Positions 32,508 to 42,070 are shown, numbered from the stretch's first letter. The stretch: 64,000 bases of DNA from Microbaculum marinisediminis (GCF_025397915.1 NZ_JALIDZ010000001.1:372001-436000); one strand, 5' to 3'. Notes: a model not told the origin generated them from the letters alone. Numbers and translations are program-made.

Positions 32508-33962
32508 CTATTTCGGCGCCCGGAAGAAGTCACTCATGGCCTCGCTTTCGCCGGTCGCCGGATTGGTGACCCAGAAGGTGATCGGCGTCGATTCGGCCAG
32601 CGTCTCGCCGGGCCTGGAGTTGACCAGGACGCGAACCTCCCGCGACTTGTCGGGTTCGACCGTGATCACCGGCCAGCCGTCCTGATGCTTCTCGGTTCCG
32701 ACGGCCTCGATGGTGGCGCCGGGCAAGCCCTCCAGCGACAGGACGTAATCGGTCGGCTCCAGGTACTTGTTGAGGATGCGGACCGTGTAGCCGTTGCGGA
32801 TGCCGCCCTCCGAGAGCTGGACGAACACCGGATTGCGGTCGTGCAGGACGCTGATGCCGAGGGTGCTGCGGGTGGCCAGGGTATAGGCCATGATGCCGGC
32901 GACCGCGGCGATGATCGCCACGTAGATGACCGTCCGCGCCCGGAAGAACCGGTAAATCGGCCCCTTGCCTTCCTCGCGGCGTTGAAGGTTGATGTCGGTA
33001 TCGTAGCCGATCAGGCCGCGCGGGCGACCGATCTTGTCCATCACGGTGTTGCAGGCGTCGATGCACAGGCCGCACTGGATGCATTCGAGCTGCAGGCCGT
33101 CGCGGATGTCGATGCCGGTGGGGCAGACGGCGACGCACTGGTAACAATCGACGCAATCGCCGGCCGGCTCGCCGGCGGCGACGGCCTTCTCGGCCTGCTT
33201 GACCGACATGCGCGGCTCGCCGCGGTCGTATTTGTAGGTGACGTTCAGCGCCCATTCGTCGGTCAGCGCGGCCTGAATGCGCGGCCACGGACACATGTAG
33301 ACGCAGACCTGCTCCCGCGCGAAACCGGCCAGCAGGTAGGTGGTGAAGGTGAGGATGCCGATCCACAGATAGGCCATCGGCGAGGCCTGGAAGGTCGCGA
33401 GCTCGCGCACCAGCGTCGGCGCGTCGGCGAAATAGAGCACCCAGGCGCCGCCGGTCCACCAGGCGATCAGGAGCCACAAGGCGTGCTTGGAGACCTTCTC
33501 CATGACCAGGGTCGGCGTCCAGCCGCCCTTGTCGGCCTTCATGCGGTCGCGGCGATCGCCCTCGATCAGGCGCTCGACGGCATAGAACAGATCGGTCCAG
33601 ACCGTCTGCGGGCACAGATAGCCGCACCAGAGCCGCCCTGCGACCGCGTTCATCAGGAACAGGACCATCGAGGCCAGGATCAGCAGGCCGGTGATGTAGT
33701 AGACCTCCTGCGGCCAGATCTCGATGAAGAAGAAGTAGAAGCGACGCCCCGGGAAATCGATCAGGACGGCCTGATCGGGCGCGTTGGGGCCACGGTCCCA
33801 GCGAATGAAGGGGGTGAAATAGTAGACCCCGAGCGTGAGCACCATCACCGCCCATTTTATGGAACGGAACGTGCCCTCGACCTTCTGCGGATAGACCTTC
33901 TTGCGGGGGGCATAGAGCGACGTCGGGGTACCGCCGCTGCCTCCACCCGTATCAACACGCAT
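32508..33962 (-). CDS. fixG: Iron-sulfur membrane protein FixG (CcoG)
   Basis: The 484-residue protein has several membrane helices, two ferredoxin-like 4Fe-4S clusters (CVDCYQCVAVCP near residue 272 and CIQCGLCIDAC near 296), the RLWCGYLCPQTVW and VCVYMCPWPRIQ cysteine motifs, and a C-terminal immunoglobulin-like periplasmic domain. CcoG proteins reduce Cu(II) for cbb3 biogenesis. It is the first gene of the fixGHIS set, about 100 bases after fixP; no separate FixK box was seen in that gap. Confidence 0.94.
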   Translation of the reverse strand: MRVDTGGGSGGTPTSLYAPRKKVYPQKVEGTFRSIKWAVMVLTLGVYYFTPFIRWDRGPNAPDQAVLIDFPGRRFYFFFIEIWPQEVYYITGLLILASMVLFLMNAVAGRLWCGYLCPQTVWTDLFYAVERLIEGDRRDRMKADKGGWTPTLVMEKVSKHALWLLIAWWTGGAWVLYFADAPTLVRELATFQASPMAYLWIGILTFTTYLLAGFAREQVCVYMCPWPRIQAALTDEWALNVTYKYDRGEPRMSVKQAEKAVAAGEPAGDCVDCYQCVAVCPTGIDIRDGLQLECIQCGLCIDACNTVMDKIGRPRGLIGYDTDINLQRREEGKGPIYRFFRARTVIYVAIIAAVAGIMAYTLATRSTLGISVLHDRNPVFVQLSEGGIRNGYTVRILNKYLEPTDYVLSLEGLPGATIEAVGTEKHQDGWPVITVEPDKSREVRVLVNSRPGETLAESTPITFWVTNPATGESEAMSDFFRAPK

Positions 33963-34059
33963 CGTCTACTACTCCTCTACCGCCTCTCGCGTTCGGCGGC
34001 TGGAAGTTGGCGTCCGCAAGCTCCCCGGACAAGCAGACACTTGGTCGCGCGGGGCGCGG

Positions 34060-34929
34060 CTATTCGCCGCCGCCCAAGCTGTGCACGTACACGGCAAGCG
34101 ACTTCAGCGTCACCGGATCGAGCCTGTCGACCCACGCCGGCATGACGCCGCCGCCGCCGATCTGGATGCGGTGGACGATCGCATTCAGATCGCCACCGTA
34201 CAGCCAGATGTTGTCGGCGAGGTTCGGCGCACCGACCTCGGCCATGCCCTTGCCGTCGTCGCCGTGGCAGACGGCGCAGTTGTCGACATACACGGTCTCG
34301 CCATTGGCGAGATCGGCCGCGGGGTCGGTCTCCAGGCCGGACAGGGAGGCGACGTAGCTGGCCACGTCGCGCACCTGGTCGGCATCGAGAATCTCGTCGC
34401 GGCCAAAGGCCGGCATGTCGCCGATCCGTGCGTCGTCGTTATCCGTCCGGATGCCGTAGAGCAGCGTCTGATGGATATCGTCGAGGGTACCGCCCCAGAG
34501 CCAGTCGTCGTCGTTGAGGTTGGGATAGCCGATGGCGCCGCCGCCGCCCGAGCCGTGGCACGGCGCGCAGTTGTCGCCGAAGGCCGCCTTGCCGTTCGCC
34601 ATGGCGAACTCGAGCAGGTTCGGCGTCGACTGGATGTCCTGAAGGGACGCGTCGGTGAGCGCCTGGCCAGTCTCGCCACGCAAGTCCTGCAGCGCAGCGA
34701 CCTCCTGCATGACGATGGCGCGCTGGGAATGGCCGCGGATGCCGCGGGCATAATCGTTGATGAGCGGCCAGGACGGCATCATCACCCAGTAGAACACCGC
34801 CCAGACGATGCTGGCGTAGAAGGTCCACAGCCACCAGCGCGGCAATGGCGTGTTCAGCTCCTTGAGGCCGTCCCACTCGTGACCGGTGGTCTCCGTGCCC
34901 GTGATTTCGTCGATTTCCTTCTTAACCAT
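34060..34929 (-). CDS. fixP: cbb3 oxidase dihaem cytochrome c subunit FixP (CcoP)
   Basis: The 289-residue subunit has an N-terminal membrane helix (WWLWTFYASIVWAVFYWVMM) preceded by the conserved TGHEWDGLKELNTPLPRWW, and two haem-binding sites, CAPCHG and CAVCHG, each followed by methionine-ligand regions. It carries electrons from cytochrome c to FixO/FixN. Its ATG lies four bases after the fixQ stop. Confidence 0.95.
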   Translation of the reverse strand: MVKKEIDEITGTETTGHEWDGLKELNTPLPRWWLWTFYASIVWAVFYWVMMPSWPLINDYARGIRGHSQRAIVMQEVAALQDLRGETGQALTDASLQDIQSTPNLLEFAMANGKAAFGDNCAPCHGSGGGGAIGYPNLNDDDWLWGGTLDDIHQTLLYGIRTDNDDARIGDMPAFGRDEILDADQVRDVASYVASLSGLETDPAADLANGETVYVDNCAVCHGDDGKGMAEVGAPNLADNIWLYGGDLNAIVHRIQIGGGGVMPAWVDRLDPVTLKSLAVYVHSLGGGE

Positions 34930-34933
34930 GGAA

Positions 34934-35080
34934 TCAGTCCTCCCGGAGCGGGATCTTGGAGGCTTCGTCGAAGCGCTCTTTGTTGCGGGGCCAGAGCGCG
35001 TAGACGAGCACGATGAGGAACAGGATCACGAAGTAGAGGAGACCCCAGGTTTGGGCGAAGTGCGCGAGCCGTTCGTACAT
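34934..35080 (-). CDS. fixQ: cbb3 oxidase small subunit FixQ (CcoQ)
   Basis: The 48-residue protein begins MYERLAHFAQTWGLLYFVIL, with one membrane helix (LLYFVILFLIVLVYALW) and the conserved PRNKERFDEASKIPL tail. It stabilises the cbb3 complex. It sits between fixO and fixP with gaps of four bases on each side. Confidence 0.93.
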   Translation of the reverse strand: MYERLAHFAQTWGLLYFVILFLIVLVYALWPRNKERFDEASKIPLRED

Positions 35081-35084
35081 AGCC

Positions 35085-35816
35085 CTACCTCAGATTGATG
35101 TCGGCCTGATCGTCGTAGGTGGAAAAGTCGACCAAGGTGCCGAGCATCTGCAGATAAGCGATGATGGCATCCATCTCGGTCAACCGGCGCGGATCGCCGT
35201 CGAAGGCGCGAACCTGGGCGCCGGGATAGCGCTCCAGCAGGCCGTCGGTGTCGGCGTCGGGATCGGCCTGAGCCAGCAGGTCGGCCCGGGCGCTCTCGAT
35301 CATCTCGGCGCTATAGGGCACGCCGACGACCGCGTTGGCCTTCAGGTCCGCGGCGATGTCGGAAAGCCTGAGCTCGTTCGTGGCCAGCCAGCGATAGCTC
35401 GGCATGATCGACTCCGGCACGACCGACCGCGGATCCATCATGTGGTCGTAGTGCCAGGCGTCCGAGTACTTGCCCCCGACCCGGGCGAGATCCGGGCCGG
35501 TCCGCTTGGAGCCCCACTGGAAGGGGTGGTCGTACATCGACTCGGCCGCCAGCGAGTAATGGCCGTAGCGCTCCACCTCGTCGCGCAGGGTGCGGATCAT
35601 CTGGCTGTGGCAGAGATAGCAGCCCTCGCGGATGTAGATGTTGCGCCCGGCCAGCTCCAGCGGCGTGTAGGGCCGCATGCCCTCGACCTTCTCGACGGTC
35701 GACTTCAGGTAGAAGTTCGGCACGAGCTCGACGAGGCCGCCGATGGCAACCACGATGAGGATGCCAACGGTGAGGATGATCGAGTTCTTCTCGAAAATAG
35801 CGTGTCTGTTCAACAT
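35085..35816 (-). CDS. fixO: cbb3 oxidase monohaem cytochrome c subunit FixO (CcoO)
   Basis: The 243-residue subunit is anchored by an N-terminal helix ([20 protein letters not shown]). The haem site [11 protein letters not shown] and the family motifs [20 protein letters not shown] and [13 protein letters not shown] are all present. Electron entry subunit next to FixN. Thirteen bases separate its ATG from the fixN stop. Confidence 0.96.
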   Translation of the reverse strand: MLNRHAIFEKNSIILTVGILIVVAIGGLVELVPNFYLKSTVEKVEGMRPYTPLELAGRNIYIREGCYLCHSQMIRTLRDEVERYGHYSLAAESMYDHPFQWGSKRTGPDLARVGGKYSDAWHYDHMMDPRSVVPESIMPSYRWLATNELRLSDIAADLKANAVVGVPYSAEMIESARADLLAQADPDADTDGLLERYPGAQVRAFDGDPRRLTEMDAIIAYLQMLGTLVDFSTYDDQADINLR

Positions 35817-35829
35817 TTCCCGATCCCCC

Positions 35830-37485
35830 TCACTCGGCCGGCTGCACTGCGGCGGGCTGACCGGCCGTTTCTTCGGCCGGCTCGCCGTAGCGCACCGTCA
35901 TCCAGAGGTTGTAGGCCATGATCAGCGAGCCGATGACGAACAGCAGGCCGCCGAGCGCGCGGATGACGTAGAAGGGATGCATCGCCGCCACGGTCTCGAT
36001 GAACGAGTACTCGAGGAAGCCGAGATCCGTGTAGGCGCGCCACATCAGGCCCTGCATGATGCCCGACACCCACATCGAGGTGATGTAGAGGACGATGCCG
36101 ATGGTGGCGATCCAGAAGTGCCAGTTGACCAGCTTGAGCGAGTACAGGCCCTTGCGGTTCCACAGCCACGGCACCAGGCAGTAGATGGCGCCGAAGGAGA
36201 CGAAGCCGACCCAGCCGAGCGCGCCGGAATGCACGTGGCCGATGGTCCAGTCGGTGTAGTGGCTGAGGCTGTTGACCGCGCGGACCGACATCAGCGGGCC
36301 CTCGAAGGTCGACATGCCGTAGAAGGCCACCGAGACGACCAGCATGCGCAGCACCGGATCGGTGCGCAGCTTGTCCCAGGCGCCCGACAGCGTCATCAGG
36401 CCGTTGATCATGCCGCCCCAGGACGGCATCCACAGCATGATCGAGAAGGTCATGCCCAGCGTCTGCGCCCACTGCGGCACCGCCGTGTAGTGCAGGTGAT
36501 GGGGACCGGCCCAGATGTACAGGAAGATCAGCGACCAGAAGTGGATGATCGAGAGGCGGTAGGAATAGACCGGCCGCTCGGCCCGCTTCGGCACGAAGTA
36601 GTACATGATCGCCAGGAAGCCGGCGGTGAGGAAGAAGCCGACGGCGTTATGGCCGTACCACCACTGGGTCATCGCGTCCTGGACGCCGGACCAGACGATG
36701 TAGGACTTGGGCTCGGCGAAGGAGACGGGAACCGTGGCGTTGTTGACCACGTGCAGCATCGCGATGGTGATGATGAAGGCAAGGTAGAACCAGTTCGCCA
36801 CGTAGATGTGCGATTCCTTGCGCTTCCACAGCGTGCCCAGGAAGACCAGCAGGTAGACGACCCAGACGATGGTCAGCCACAGGTCGGCGTACCATTCCGG
36901 CTCGGCGTATTCCTTGGACTGGGTGACGCCCAGCAGGTAGCCGGTGCCGGCGATGACGATGAAGAAGTTGTAGCCCCAGACGACGAACCACGGCCACATG
37001 CCGCCGGCCATGCGGGCGCGCGAGGTGCGCTGGACCACGTACATGGACGAAGCGATCAGCACGTTGCCGCCGAAGGCGAAGATCACCGCCGAGGTGTGCA
37101 GCGGCCGCAGGCGCCCGAAGCTGATCCAGGGCAGGTCGAAGTTGAACGCCGGCCAGGCGAGCTGGAGCGCGATGATGAGACCGACCAGGAACCCGGCGAC
37201 GCCCCAGATCACCGACAGGACGGTCGCGACCTTGACCGGCCCCATCTGGTAGTTCGGCTTGCCGTCGATCTCCTCGGGAATGTCGGATTCCCGCTTAAAA
37301 TAGGCGTTGAGGATCGCGAAGATGCCGATCACTCCGGCCGCGAGCCCGAGCCAGGCATGGAACTCCATGGCCGCGTCCTGCGTCCTCGCCGCGATCAGCA
37401 GGCTTGCCAGAACACTCAGGACGAGCAGGGCGATGACGCTTCCCTCGTCCAGCCTAAATGTTTTCGCCGTCATTGACCGTGCCAT
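35830..37485 (-). CDS. fixN: cbb3-type cytochrome oxidase catalytic subunit FixN (CcoN)
   Basis: The 551-residue subunit of the high-affinity terminal oxidase has at least twelve membrane helices. Haem and CuB ligands are visible in [31 protein letters not shown] and GPHHLHYT, and the haem b/b3 pair in [16 protein letters not shown]. It reduces oxygen at low concentration and pumps protons. Start ATG 37485 or 37473 ([12 protein letters not shown]). A perfect FixK/FNR-type box lies 101 bases upstream, so the operon should switch on when oxygen falls. Confidence 0.96.
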   Translation of the reverse strand: MARSMTAKTFRLDEGSVIALLVLSVLASLLIAARTQDAAMEFHAWLGLAAGVIGIFAILNAYFKRESDIPEEIDGKPNYQMGPVKVATVLSVIWGVAGFLVGLIIALQLAWPAFNFDLPWISFGRLRPLHTSAVIFAFGGNVLIASSMYVVQRTSRARMAGGMWPWFVVWGYNFFIVIAGTGYLLGVTQSKEYAEPEWYADLWLTIVWVVYLLVFLGTLWKRKESHIYVANWFYLAFIITIAMLHVVNNATVPVSFAEPKSYIVWSGVQDAMTQWWYGHNAVGFFLTAGFLAIMYYFVPKRAERPVYSYRLSIIHFWSLIFLYIWAGPHHLHYTAVPQWAQTLGMTFSIMLWMPSWGGMINGLMTLSGAWDKLRTDPVLRMLVVSVAFYGMSTFEGPLMSVRAVNSLSHYTDWTIGHVHSGALGWVGFVSFGAIYCLVPWLWNRKGLYSLKLVNWHFWIATIGIVLYITSMWVSGIMQGLMWRAYTDLGFLEYSFIETVAAMHPFYVIRALGGLLFVIGSLIMAYNLWMTVRYGEPAEETAGQPAAVQPAE

Positions 37486-37966
37486 ATCGGGATCCGTTCC
37501 GATTCCGTCTCTCGTTCTCAATCCCCGTGGGTTCGCACCCGCCGGGATCGTCCATGCTACCAACATTTCCGGGACTGCAAACGCATTGACATGCGTCAAC
37601 GCGGACCACAACCCGCATCAAGGCGTCCTGCGAAGATACCGGACCGTACGCGGCGATTCCCATTCGGTAAATCGCGTATGACCGCTTGCGGCACCGGGTC
37701 GCGGCGGACGCCCTGATCCGGCGCCTGTACGTCGCGCCCCCCGAATCGGACGATCCCGGCGCCAGTCTAGCCGCAGCGGACGCGCTTGGCCCGCAAAAAT
37801 CCCGCGCCGGCCTCGGCTTCCGGCCGCCGAGCGCCCCGTCGCGCGGGCTTGCGCAAGATCAAAGCGTGCTATCGATTTGTCGACCAAACTAATTTCCCGA
37901 AAACGCCGGCCCGCGGCCGCGTGGGCGCGAAAGCCGGCCACCGCGCATCCGTTCGGGAGGACCGCC
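37486..37966. other. Divergent control region between fixN and the aromatic operon
   Basis: No gene in 481 bases. The fixN side carries the FixK-type box (37586-37599). The side next to the dioxygenase is GC-rich with GGGAGG (37955-37960) as ribosome site. No operator for an aromatic-acid regulator is evident, and no regulator gene adjoins. Confidence 0.5.
37586..37599. promoter_or_regulatory. FixK/FNR box upstream of fixN
   Basis: TTGAC-ATGC-GTCAA is a perfect inverted repeat that matches TTGAY-N4-RTCAA, the site of FNR/FixK proteins. Its centre is 107 bases from the fixN ATG at 37485, leaving room for a leader of about 65 bases if the box is at -41.5. The FixK gene in this window keeps the FNR-type recognition helix (E..SR), so it is the likely activator. 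Confidence 0.85.
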
Positions 37967-38041
37967 ATGAGTGACAGGGGCATGAGCGCCAGGGGCATGA
38001 GCGACACGGGCATGAGCGACACGGGCATGAGCGACAAAAAG
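37967..38041 (+). repeat. Five tandem 15-base repeats at the start of the dioxygenase gene
   Basis: The unit ATGAGCGACACGGGC is repeated five times with small changes (37967, 37982, 37997, 38012, 38027), copies three and four being identical; a sixth partial copy begins TTGAGCGCC. Each unit begins with ATG in frame. Slippage would add or remove five residues and one start codon without a frameshift. Confidence 0.9.
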
Positions 38042-39058
38042 TTGAGCGCCGGGGAGCCGATCCACGACATCGCCCATCTGGGCAGCGTCGAGCTGTTCAC
38101 GCCGAAGCCCGAGGACAGCCTCTGGTACTTCCGCGACATCCTCGGCATGGAGACGGTGCACACGACGGGCAACTCCGTCTACCTGCGCGGCTACGGCGAC
38201 TATGCCGCCAGCACGCTGAAGCTGACCGCCGCCGACCGGGCCGGGCCCGGCGTCATCTCGTGGCGGGCGACCAGCGAGCCGGCGCTGGAGCGGCGGGCCG
38301 CCGAGATCGAGGCGCTGGGCCTGGGCATCGGCTGGACCAACGGCGATTTCGGCCGCGGCCGCTCCTACCGCTTCCACGATCCCGACGGCCACACGATGGA
38401 GGTCTATTTCGAGGAGCAGCACTACGAAGCGCCCGACCACCTCAAGTCGTCGCTGAAGAACCTGCCGCAGAAGTATTCCGGCCGCGGGGTCGGGGTGCGC
38501 CGCATCGACCACCTGGCGCTGCTGGCCAAGGACGTCGAGGCGAACCGCACGTTCGCGCAAAAGGTCCTTGGCTTCCAGCTGCGCGAGCAGGTGCGCTTCA
38601 ACAAGGGCGCGACCGAGATCGGCTCGTGGATGAGCCCCTCCCCGGTGCACCACCAGCTCGCCTACGTCGTCGACGTGAAGGGCGCGCACGGCCGCCTGCA
38701 CCACTTCTCGCTGTGGGTCGACAATCGCGAGGACGTGCTGCGCGCCGCCGACATCCTTTCCGAGAACGGCGTGTTCATCGAGGCGGGACCGGCCAAGCAC
38801 AACAACTCGCAGGGCTTCTACCTCTACACCTACGAGCCGGGCGGCAACCGGGTGGAGATCTACTCGGGCAGCTACCTGGTGTTCGCGCCGGACTGGGAGC
38901 CGGTGACCTGGAACGAGGAGGAGCGCGGCACCGGCGTCTACTGGGGCGGCAGCCTGCCCGACAGCTTCATCCAGTACGCCACTCCGGACGTGCCGGGCGA
39001 GGCCGAGGAGTCGGGGGAGCCGGTGGCGGATTCCAAGTCGTTCCCCGTTTTCTTCTGA
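37967..39058 (+). CDS. hpaD: Extradiol ring-cleavage dioxygenase (homoprotocatechuate 2,3-dioxygenase type)
   Basis: The 363-residue two-domain vicinal-oxygen-chelate enzyme has iron ligands His in RRIDHLALLAKD, His in LHHFSLWVD and Glu in GNRVEIYSG. Length and the C-terminal lid (VFAPDWEPVTWNEEERG) match the homoprotocatechuate 2,3-dioxygenases of Brevibacterium and Arthrobacter; hpaE, hpaH and hpaI downstream support this over catechol 2,3-dioxygenase. Start ATG 37967 follows GGGAGG. The first 25 codons are five 15-base repeats, each opening with ATG (MSDTG type), so several in-frame starts exist. Confidence 0.85.
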   Translation: MSDRGMSARGMSDTGMSDTGMSDKKLSAGEPIHDIAHLGSVELFTPKPEDSLWYFRDILGMETVHTTGNSVYLRGYGDYAASTLKLTAADRAGPGVISWRATSEPALERRAAEIEALGLGIGWTNGDFGRGRSYRFHDPDGHTMEVYFEEQHYEAPDHLKSSLKNLPQKYSGRGVGVRRIDHLALLAKDVEANRTFAQKVLGFQLREQVRFNKGATEIGSWMSPSPVHHQLAYVVDVKGAHGRLHHFSLWVDNREDVLRAADILSENGVFIEAGPAKHNNSQGFYLYTYEPGGNRVEIYSGSYLVFAPDWEPVTWNEEERGTGVYWGGSLPDSFIQYATPDVPGEAEESGEPVADSKSFPVFF

Positions 39059-39138
39059 GAGCCCGGTCTCAGGCCACTGCACTTTCCGGGCACTGCGCTT
39101 ACAGCAGGCACGACACTTAACAGACGGAGCAAGGCCGG

Positions 39139-39591
39139 ATGATCCCTCCCCGCATAGACAAGGACGCCGTGCGCCAGCGCATGGGCCCCTATGCCGACAC
39201 GAAAGCAACCGCCGAGGAGCGGGGCAGGATATACGAGGACCTGATCGGCTTCCTGCCGCCGCGCATCGAGGCGCGCCTCACCGTCACCGGCGCCATCGAC
39301 CCTGAGATCGTCGACCTGCAGGAGCGGATGCGCGAACACGCGATGTATCCGACATGCTTCGACGTGAAGACGGCGCAGCTCATGCTGTTCGGCATGCTGC
39401 TGATGGACATGAGCGATGCCGCCGCGCTACACGGGATTGCCGCGCGGCGCGCGGGGGCGACCTGGGAGGAAATGCAGGCGGTGATCAGCCTGTGCTTCCT
39501 GTTCCGGGGGCTGCCGGCGGCCAATCGCGGCGCCGAAATGCTCGCCAATATCGCCAAGCGGGAAGTACAAGCCGATGCAGAAGGTCGCTAG
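39139..39591 (+). CDS. Carboxymuconolactone decarboxylase-family protein
   Basis: The 150-residue product has the CMD/AhpD-like helical fold: MREHAMYPTCFDVKTAQLML, MLLMDMSDAAALHGIAARRA, GATWEEMQAVISLCFLFRGL and AANRGAEML. The redox CxxC of AhpD is missing, so a disulfide-reductase role is unlikely. It lies between hpaD and hpaE and overlaps the start of hpaE by 17 bases. It may act on a ring-cleavage product (isomerisation or decarboxylation), as the usual HpaF and HpaG genes are absent; this is inference. Confidence 0.75.
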   Translation: MIPPRIDKDAVRQRMGPYADTKATAEERGRIYEDLIGFLPPRIEARLTVTGAIDPEIVDLQERMREHAMYPTCFDVKTAQLMLFGMLLMDMSDAAALHGIAARRAGATWEEMQAVISLCFLFRGLPAANRGAEMLANIAKREVQADAEGR

Positions 39592-41089
39592 TTCCGTCCC
39601 CACCGCCGAAATACCGTCCATAGAAACGCCGGTCAGGGACGTCCTCAACTTCATCGACGGCGCCTATGTCTCCGCCAGCGGACGCTTCTTCGACAAGCGC
39701 TCGCCGGTCAGCGGGGCGCTGATCGCCCGCGTGGCCGAGGCCAGCCGCGACGAGGTGGATGCCGCGGTGAAGGCCGCCCGCGCCGCGCTGCACGGGCCGT
39801 GGGCATCGCTGACGCTTCCCGAGCGCACCGACCTGCTGTACGGCGTCGCCGACGAGATCAACCGGCGCTTCGACGATTTTCTCGAGGCCGAGGTCGCCGA
39901 CACCGGCAAGCCTTTGAGCCTGGCCAGCCATATCGACATCCCGCGCGGGGCGGCGAACTTCAAGATCTTCGCCGACGTGGTGAAGAACGTGCCCGGCGAG
40001 GTGTTCGAGACGCCGACGCCGGACGGGCAAGGCGCGCTCAACTACGCGGTGCGCGCGCCGGTCGGCGTCGTCGCGGCGATCTGCCCGTGGAACCTGCCGC
40101 TGCTGCTGATGACCTGGAAGGTCGGCCCTGCGCTGGCCTGCGGCAACACCGTGGTGGTGAAGCCGTCGGAAGAGACCCCGCAGACGGCGGCGCTGCTGGG
40201 CGAGGTGATGAACGCGGTCGGCATCCCCAAGGGCGTCTACAACGTGGTGCACGGCTTCGGGCCGGACTCGGCCGGCGAGTTCCTGACGAAACATCCGGGC
40301 GTCGACGCCATCACCTTCACCGGCGAGACCAGGACCGGCGCGGTGATCATGAAGGCGGCCGCCGACGGAGCCCGGCCGGTATCGTTGGAGATGGGCGGCA
40401 AGAACCCTGCCCTCGTCTTCGCCGACTGCGATTTCGACAAGGCGATCGAGGGCACGCTGCGCTCCTGCTTCGCCAATTGCGGCCAGGTGTGTCTGGGCAC
40501 CGAGCGCGTCTACGTGGAACGGCCGATCTTCGAGGCCTTCGTCGACGCGCTGAAAAAGGGTGCCGAAGCGATGAAGCTCGGCGCGCCGGACGATCCCGAG
40601 ACCGGCATGGGCCCGCTGATCAGCGAGGAACACCGCGGCAAGGTGCTGTCCTACTACCGCAAGGCGGTGGAGGAAGGCGCGACCGTCGTCACCGGCGGCG
40701 GCGTTCCCGACATGCCCGCCGGCCTGGCGGGGGGAACGTGGGTCCAGCCGACGATCTGGACGGGCCTGCCCGACGACGCGGCGACCGTGACCGAGGAGAT
40801 CTTCGGGCCGTGCTGCCATATCGCCCCGTTCGACGACGAGGCCGAGGCGATCGCCCGTGCCAACGCCACCGGCTACGGGCTGGCGGCCAGCGTGTGGACG
40901 ACCAATCTCACCCGCGCCCATCGCGTCGCGGGCCGGATCGAGGCGGGCATCGTCTGGGTCAACAGCTGGTTCCTGCGCGATCTGAGGACGCCGTTCGGCG
41001 GCGCCAAGCAGTCCGGCATCGGCCGCGAGGGCGGCACCTATTCGCTGGAGTTCTATACCGAGCTCAAGAACGTCTGCATCAAGCTGTGA
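39575..41089 (+). CDS. hpaE: 5-carboxymethyl-2-hydroxymuconate semialdehyde dehydrogenase
   Basis: The 504-residue aldehyde dehydrogenase oxidises the semialdehyde made by the dioxygenase, with NAD. Motifs: NAD-binding CPWNLPLLLMTWKVGPALAC, catalytic Glu in SLEMGGKNPALVFAD and catalytic Cys in FANCGQVCLGTERV. The C-terminal GGAKQSGIGREGGTYSLEFY is typical of hydroxymuconic semialdehyde dehydrogenases. ATG at 39575 overlaps the CMD gene. A terminator follows directly after the stop. Confidence 0.9.
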   Translation: MQKVASSVPTAEIPSIETPVRDVLNFIDGAYVSASGRFFDKRSPVSGALIARVAEASRDEVDAAVKAARAALHGPWASLTLPERTDLLYGVADEINRRFDDFLEAEVADTGKPLSLASHIDIPRGAANFKIFADVVKNVPGEVFETPTPDGQGALNYAVRAPVGVVAAICPWNLPLLLMTWKVGPALACGNTVVVKPSEETPQTAALLGEVMNAVGIPKGVYNVVHGFGPDSAGEFLTKHPGVDAITFTGETRTGAVIMKAAADGARPVSLEMGGKNPALVFADCDFDKAIEGTLRSCFANCGQVCLGTERVYVERPIFEAFVDALKKGAEAMKLGAPDDPETGMGPLISEEHRGKVLSYYRKAVEEGATVVTGGGVPDMPAGLAGGTWVQPTIWTGLPDDAATVTEEIFGPCCHIAPFDDEAEAIARANATGYGLAASVWTTNLTRAHRVAGRIEAGIVWVNSWFLRDLRTPFGGAKQSGIGREGGTYSLEFYTELKNVCIKL

Positions 41090-41090
41090 G

Positions 41091-41115
41091 GCCCGGTTCG
41101 AACCGGGCTTTTCTT
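41091..41115 (+). terminator. Rho-independent terminator after hpaE
   Basis: GCCCGGT-TCGA-ACCGGGC (41091-41108) is a perfect hairpin followed by TTTTCTT. It begins two bases after the hpaE stop, so part of the transcripts should end before hpaH. The T-run merges into a palindromic repeat element. Confidence 0.85.
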
Positions 41116-41221
41116 CGTCATCCCGGCCGAAACAAAGTGAAGAGCCGGGATCGGGGAGCCGCCAGACGTGCGGTGGCTCCCCGATCCCGGATAGCGGCTG
41201 CGCCGCTTCCGGGATGACGAA
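41114..41221. repeat. Palindromic intergenic repeat element (108 bases)
   Basis: Terminal 13-base inverted repeats TTCGTCATCCCGG (41114-41126) and CCGGGATGACGAA (41209-41221) enclose a perfect 16-base inverted repeat (CCGGGATCGGGGAGCC, 41145-41160, with its complement at 41175-41190) and a small hairpin AGCGG/CCGCT near 41193-41207. This nested structure is like the REP/RIME-type elements scattered between genes of Alphaproteobacteria. Confidence 0.85.
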
Positions 41222-41287
41222 AAAGAAGGCAAGCTGCTCCTGACCCCGCATCGCTGCAGTCGAGACCAATAATCGAGAGGGAACGCC

Positions 41288-42070
41288 ATGCTGTCAGACG
41301 CCGACCGCCAGAAAGCCGCCGACCTGCTGCAGGAGGCCGAGCGCACCCGCACGCCGGTCGTCCAGTTGTCGACCACCTGGCCCGACATCACCATCGAGGA
41401 CGCCTATGCGATCCAGAACGAGGTGGCGGCGCGGCGGATGAAGGCCGGCGCCCGGCTGATCGGCCACAAGATCGGCCTGACCTCCAAGGCGATGCAGCGC
41501 TCCTCGATGATCGACGAGCCCGACTACGGCCACCTGTTCGACGACATGATGATCGCCGACGGGGCCAAGGTGAAGCACGCCGACTACTGCGTGCCGCGGG
41601 TGGAACTCGAACTCGCCTTCGTGCTGGCGAAGCCGCTGAAGGGCCCGAATGTCGGCCTGCTCGACGTGCTGCGCGCCACGGAATACGTCGTTCCCTCGAT
41701 CGAGATCATCGACGCGCGGGTGCAGAACCCACGCAAGATCTACGACACCGTCTCCGACAACGGGGCGGCGGCCGGCATCGTCATCGGCGGCAAGCCGGTC
41801 GGGCCGATGGACGTAGACCTGCGCTGGGTCGGCGGCATCATGTACCGCAACGCGGAGATCGAGGAGACCGGCATCGCCGCCGGGGTGCTCGGCCATCCGG
41901 CGCTCGGCATCGCCTGGCTCGCCAACAAGCTCGCCCCCTTCGACGTGACGCTGGAACCCGGCCACATCATGCTTTCGGGCTCCTTCATCCGGCCGGTCTG
42001 GGCGGAGAAGGGCGACACGCTGCACGCCGATTTCGGCCCGCTCGGCGACGTCGCCATCCAGTTCGTCTGA
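41288..42070 (+). CDS. hpaH: 2-oxo-hept-4-ene-1,7-dioate hydratase
   Basis: The 260-residue member of the HpaH/MhpD hydratase family begins MLSDADRQKAADLLQEAERT. GHKIGLTSKAMQ, RVELELAFVLAKPL and PSIEIIDARVQNPRKIYDTV are diagnostic; metal-binding acids lie in VELELAF. It adds water to the dienoate in homoprotocatechuate degradation. It lies after the terminator and repeat, so it may have reduced or separate expression from hpaD-hpaE. Confidence 0.9.
   Translation: MLSDADRQKAADLLQEAERTRTPVVQLSTTWPDITIEDAYAIQNEVAARRMKAGARLIGHKIGLTSKAMQRSSMIDEPDYGHLFDDMMIADGAKVKHADYCVPRVELELAFVLAKPLKGPNVGLLDVLRATEYVVPSIEIIDARVQNPRKIYDTVSDNGAAAGIVIGGKPVGPMDVDLRWVGGIMYRNAEIEETGIAAGVLGHPALGIAWLANKLAPFDVTLEPGHIMLSGSFIRPVWAEKGDTLHADFGPLGDVAIQFV

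Noticed and set aside
37967-38041. CRISPR or VNTR array outside genes
   Set aside because: The five 15-base repeats are contiguous, without spacers, and lie in frame within the dioxygenase coding sequence.
41114-41221. CRISPR-like repeats
   Set aside because: The structure is a single nested palindrome, not regularly spaced direct repeats with unique spacers. No cas genes are in the window.
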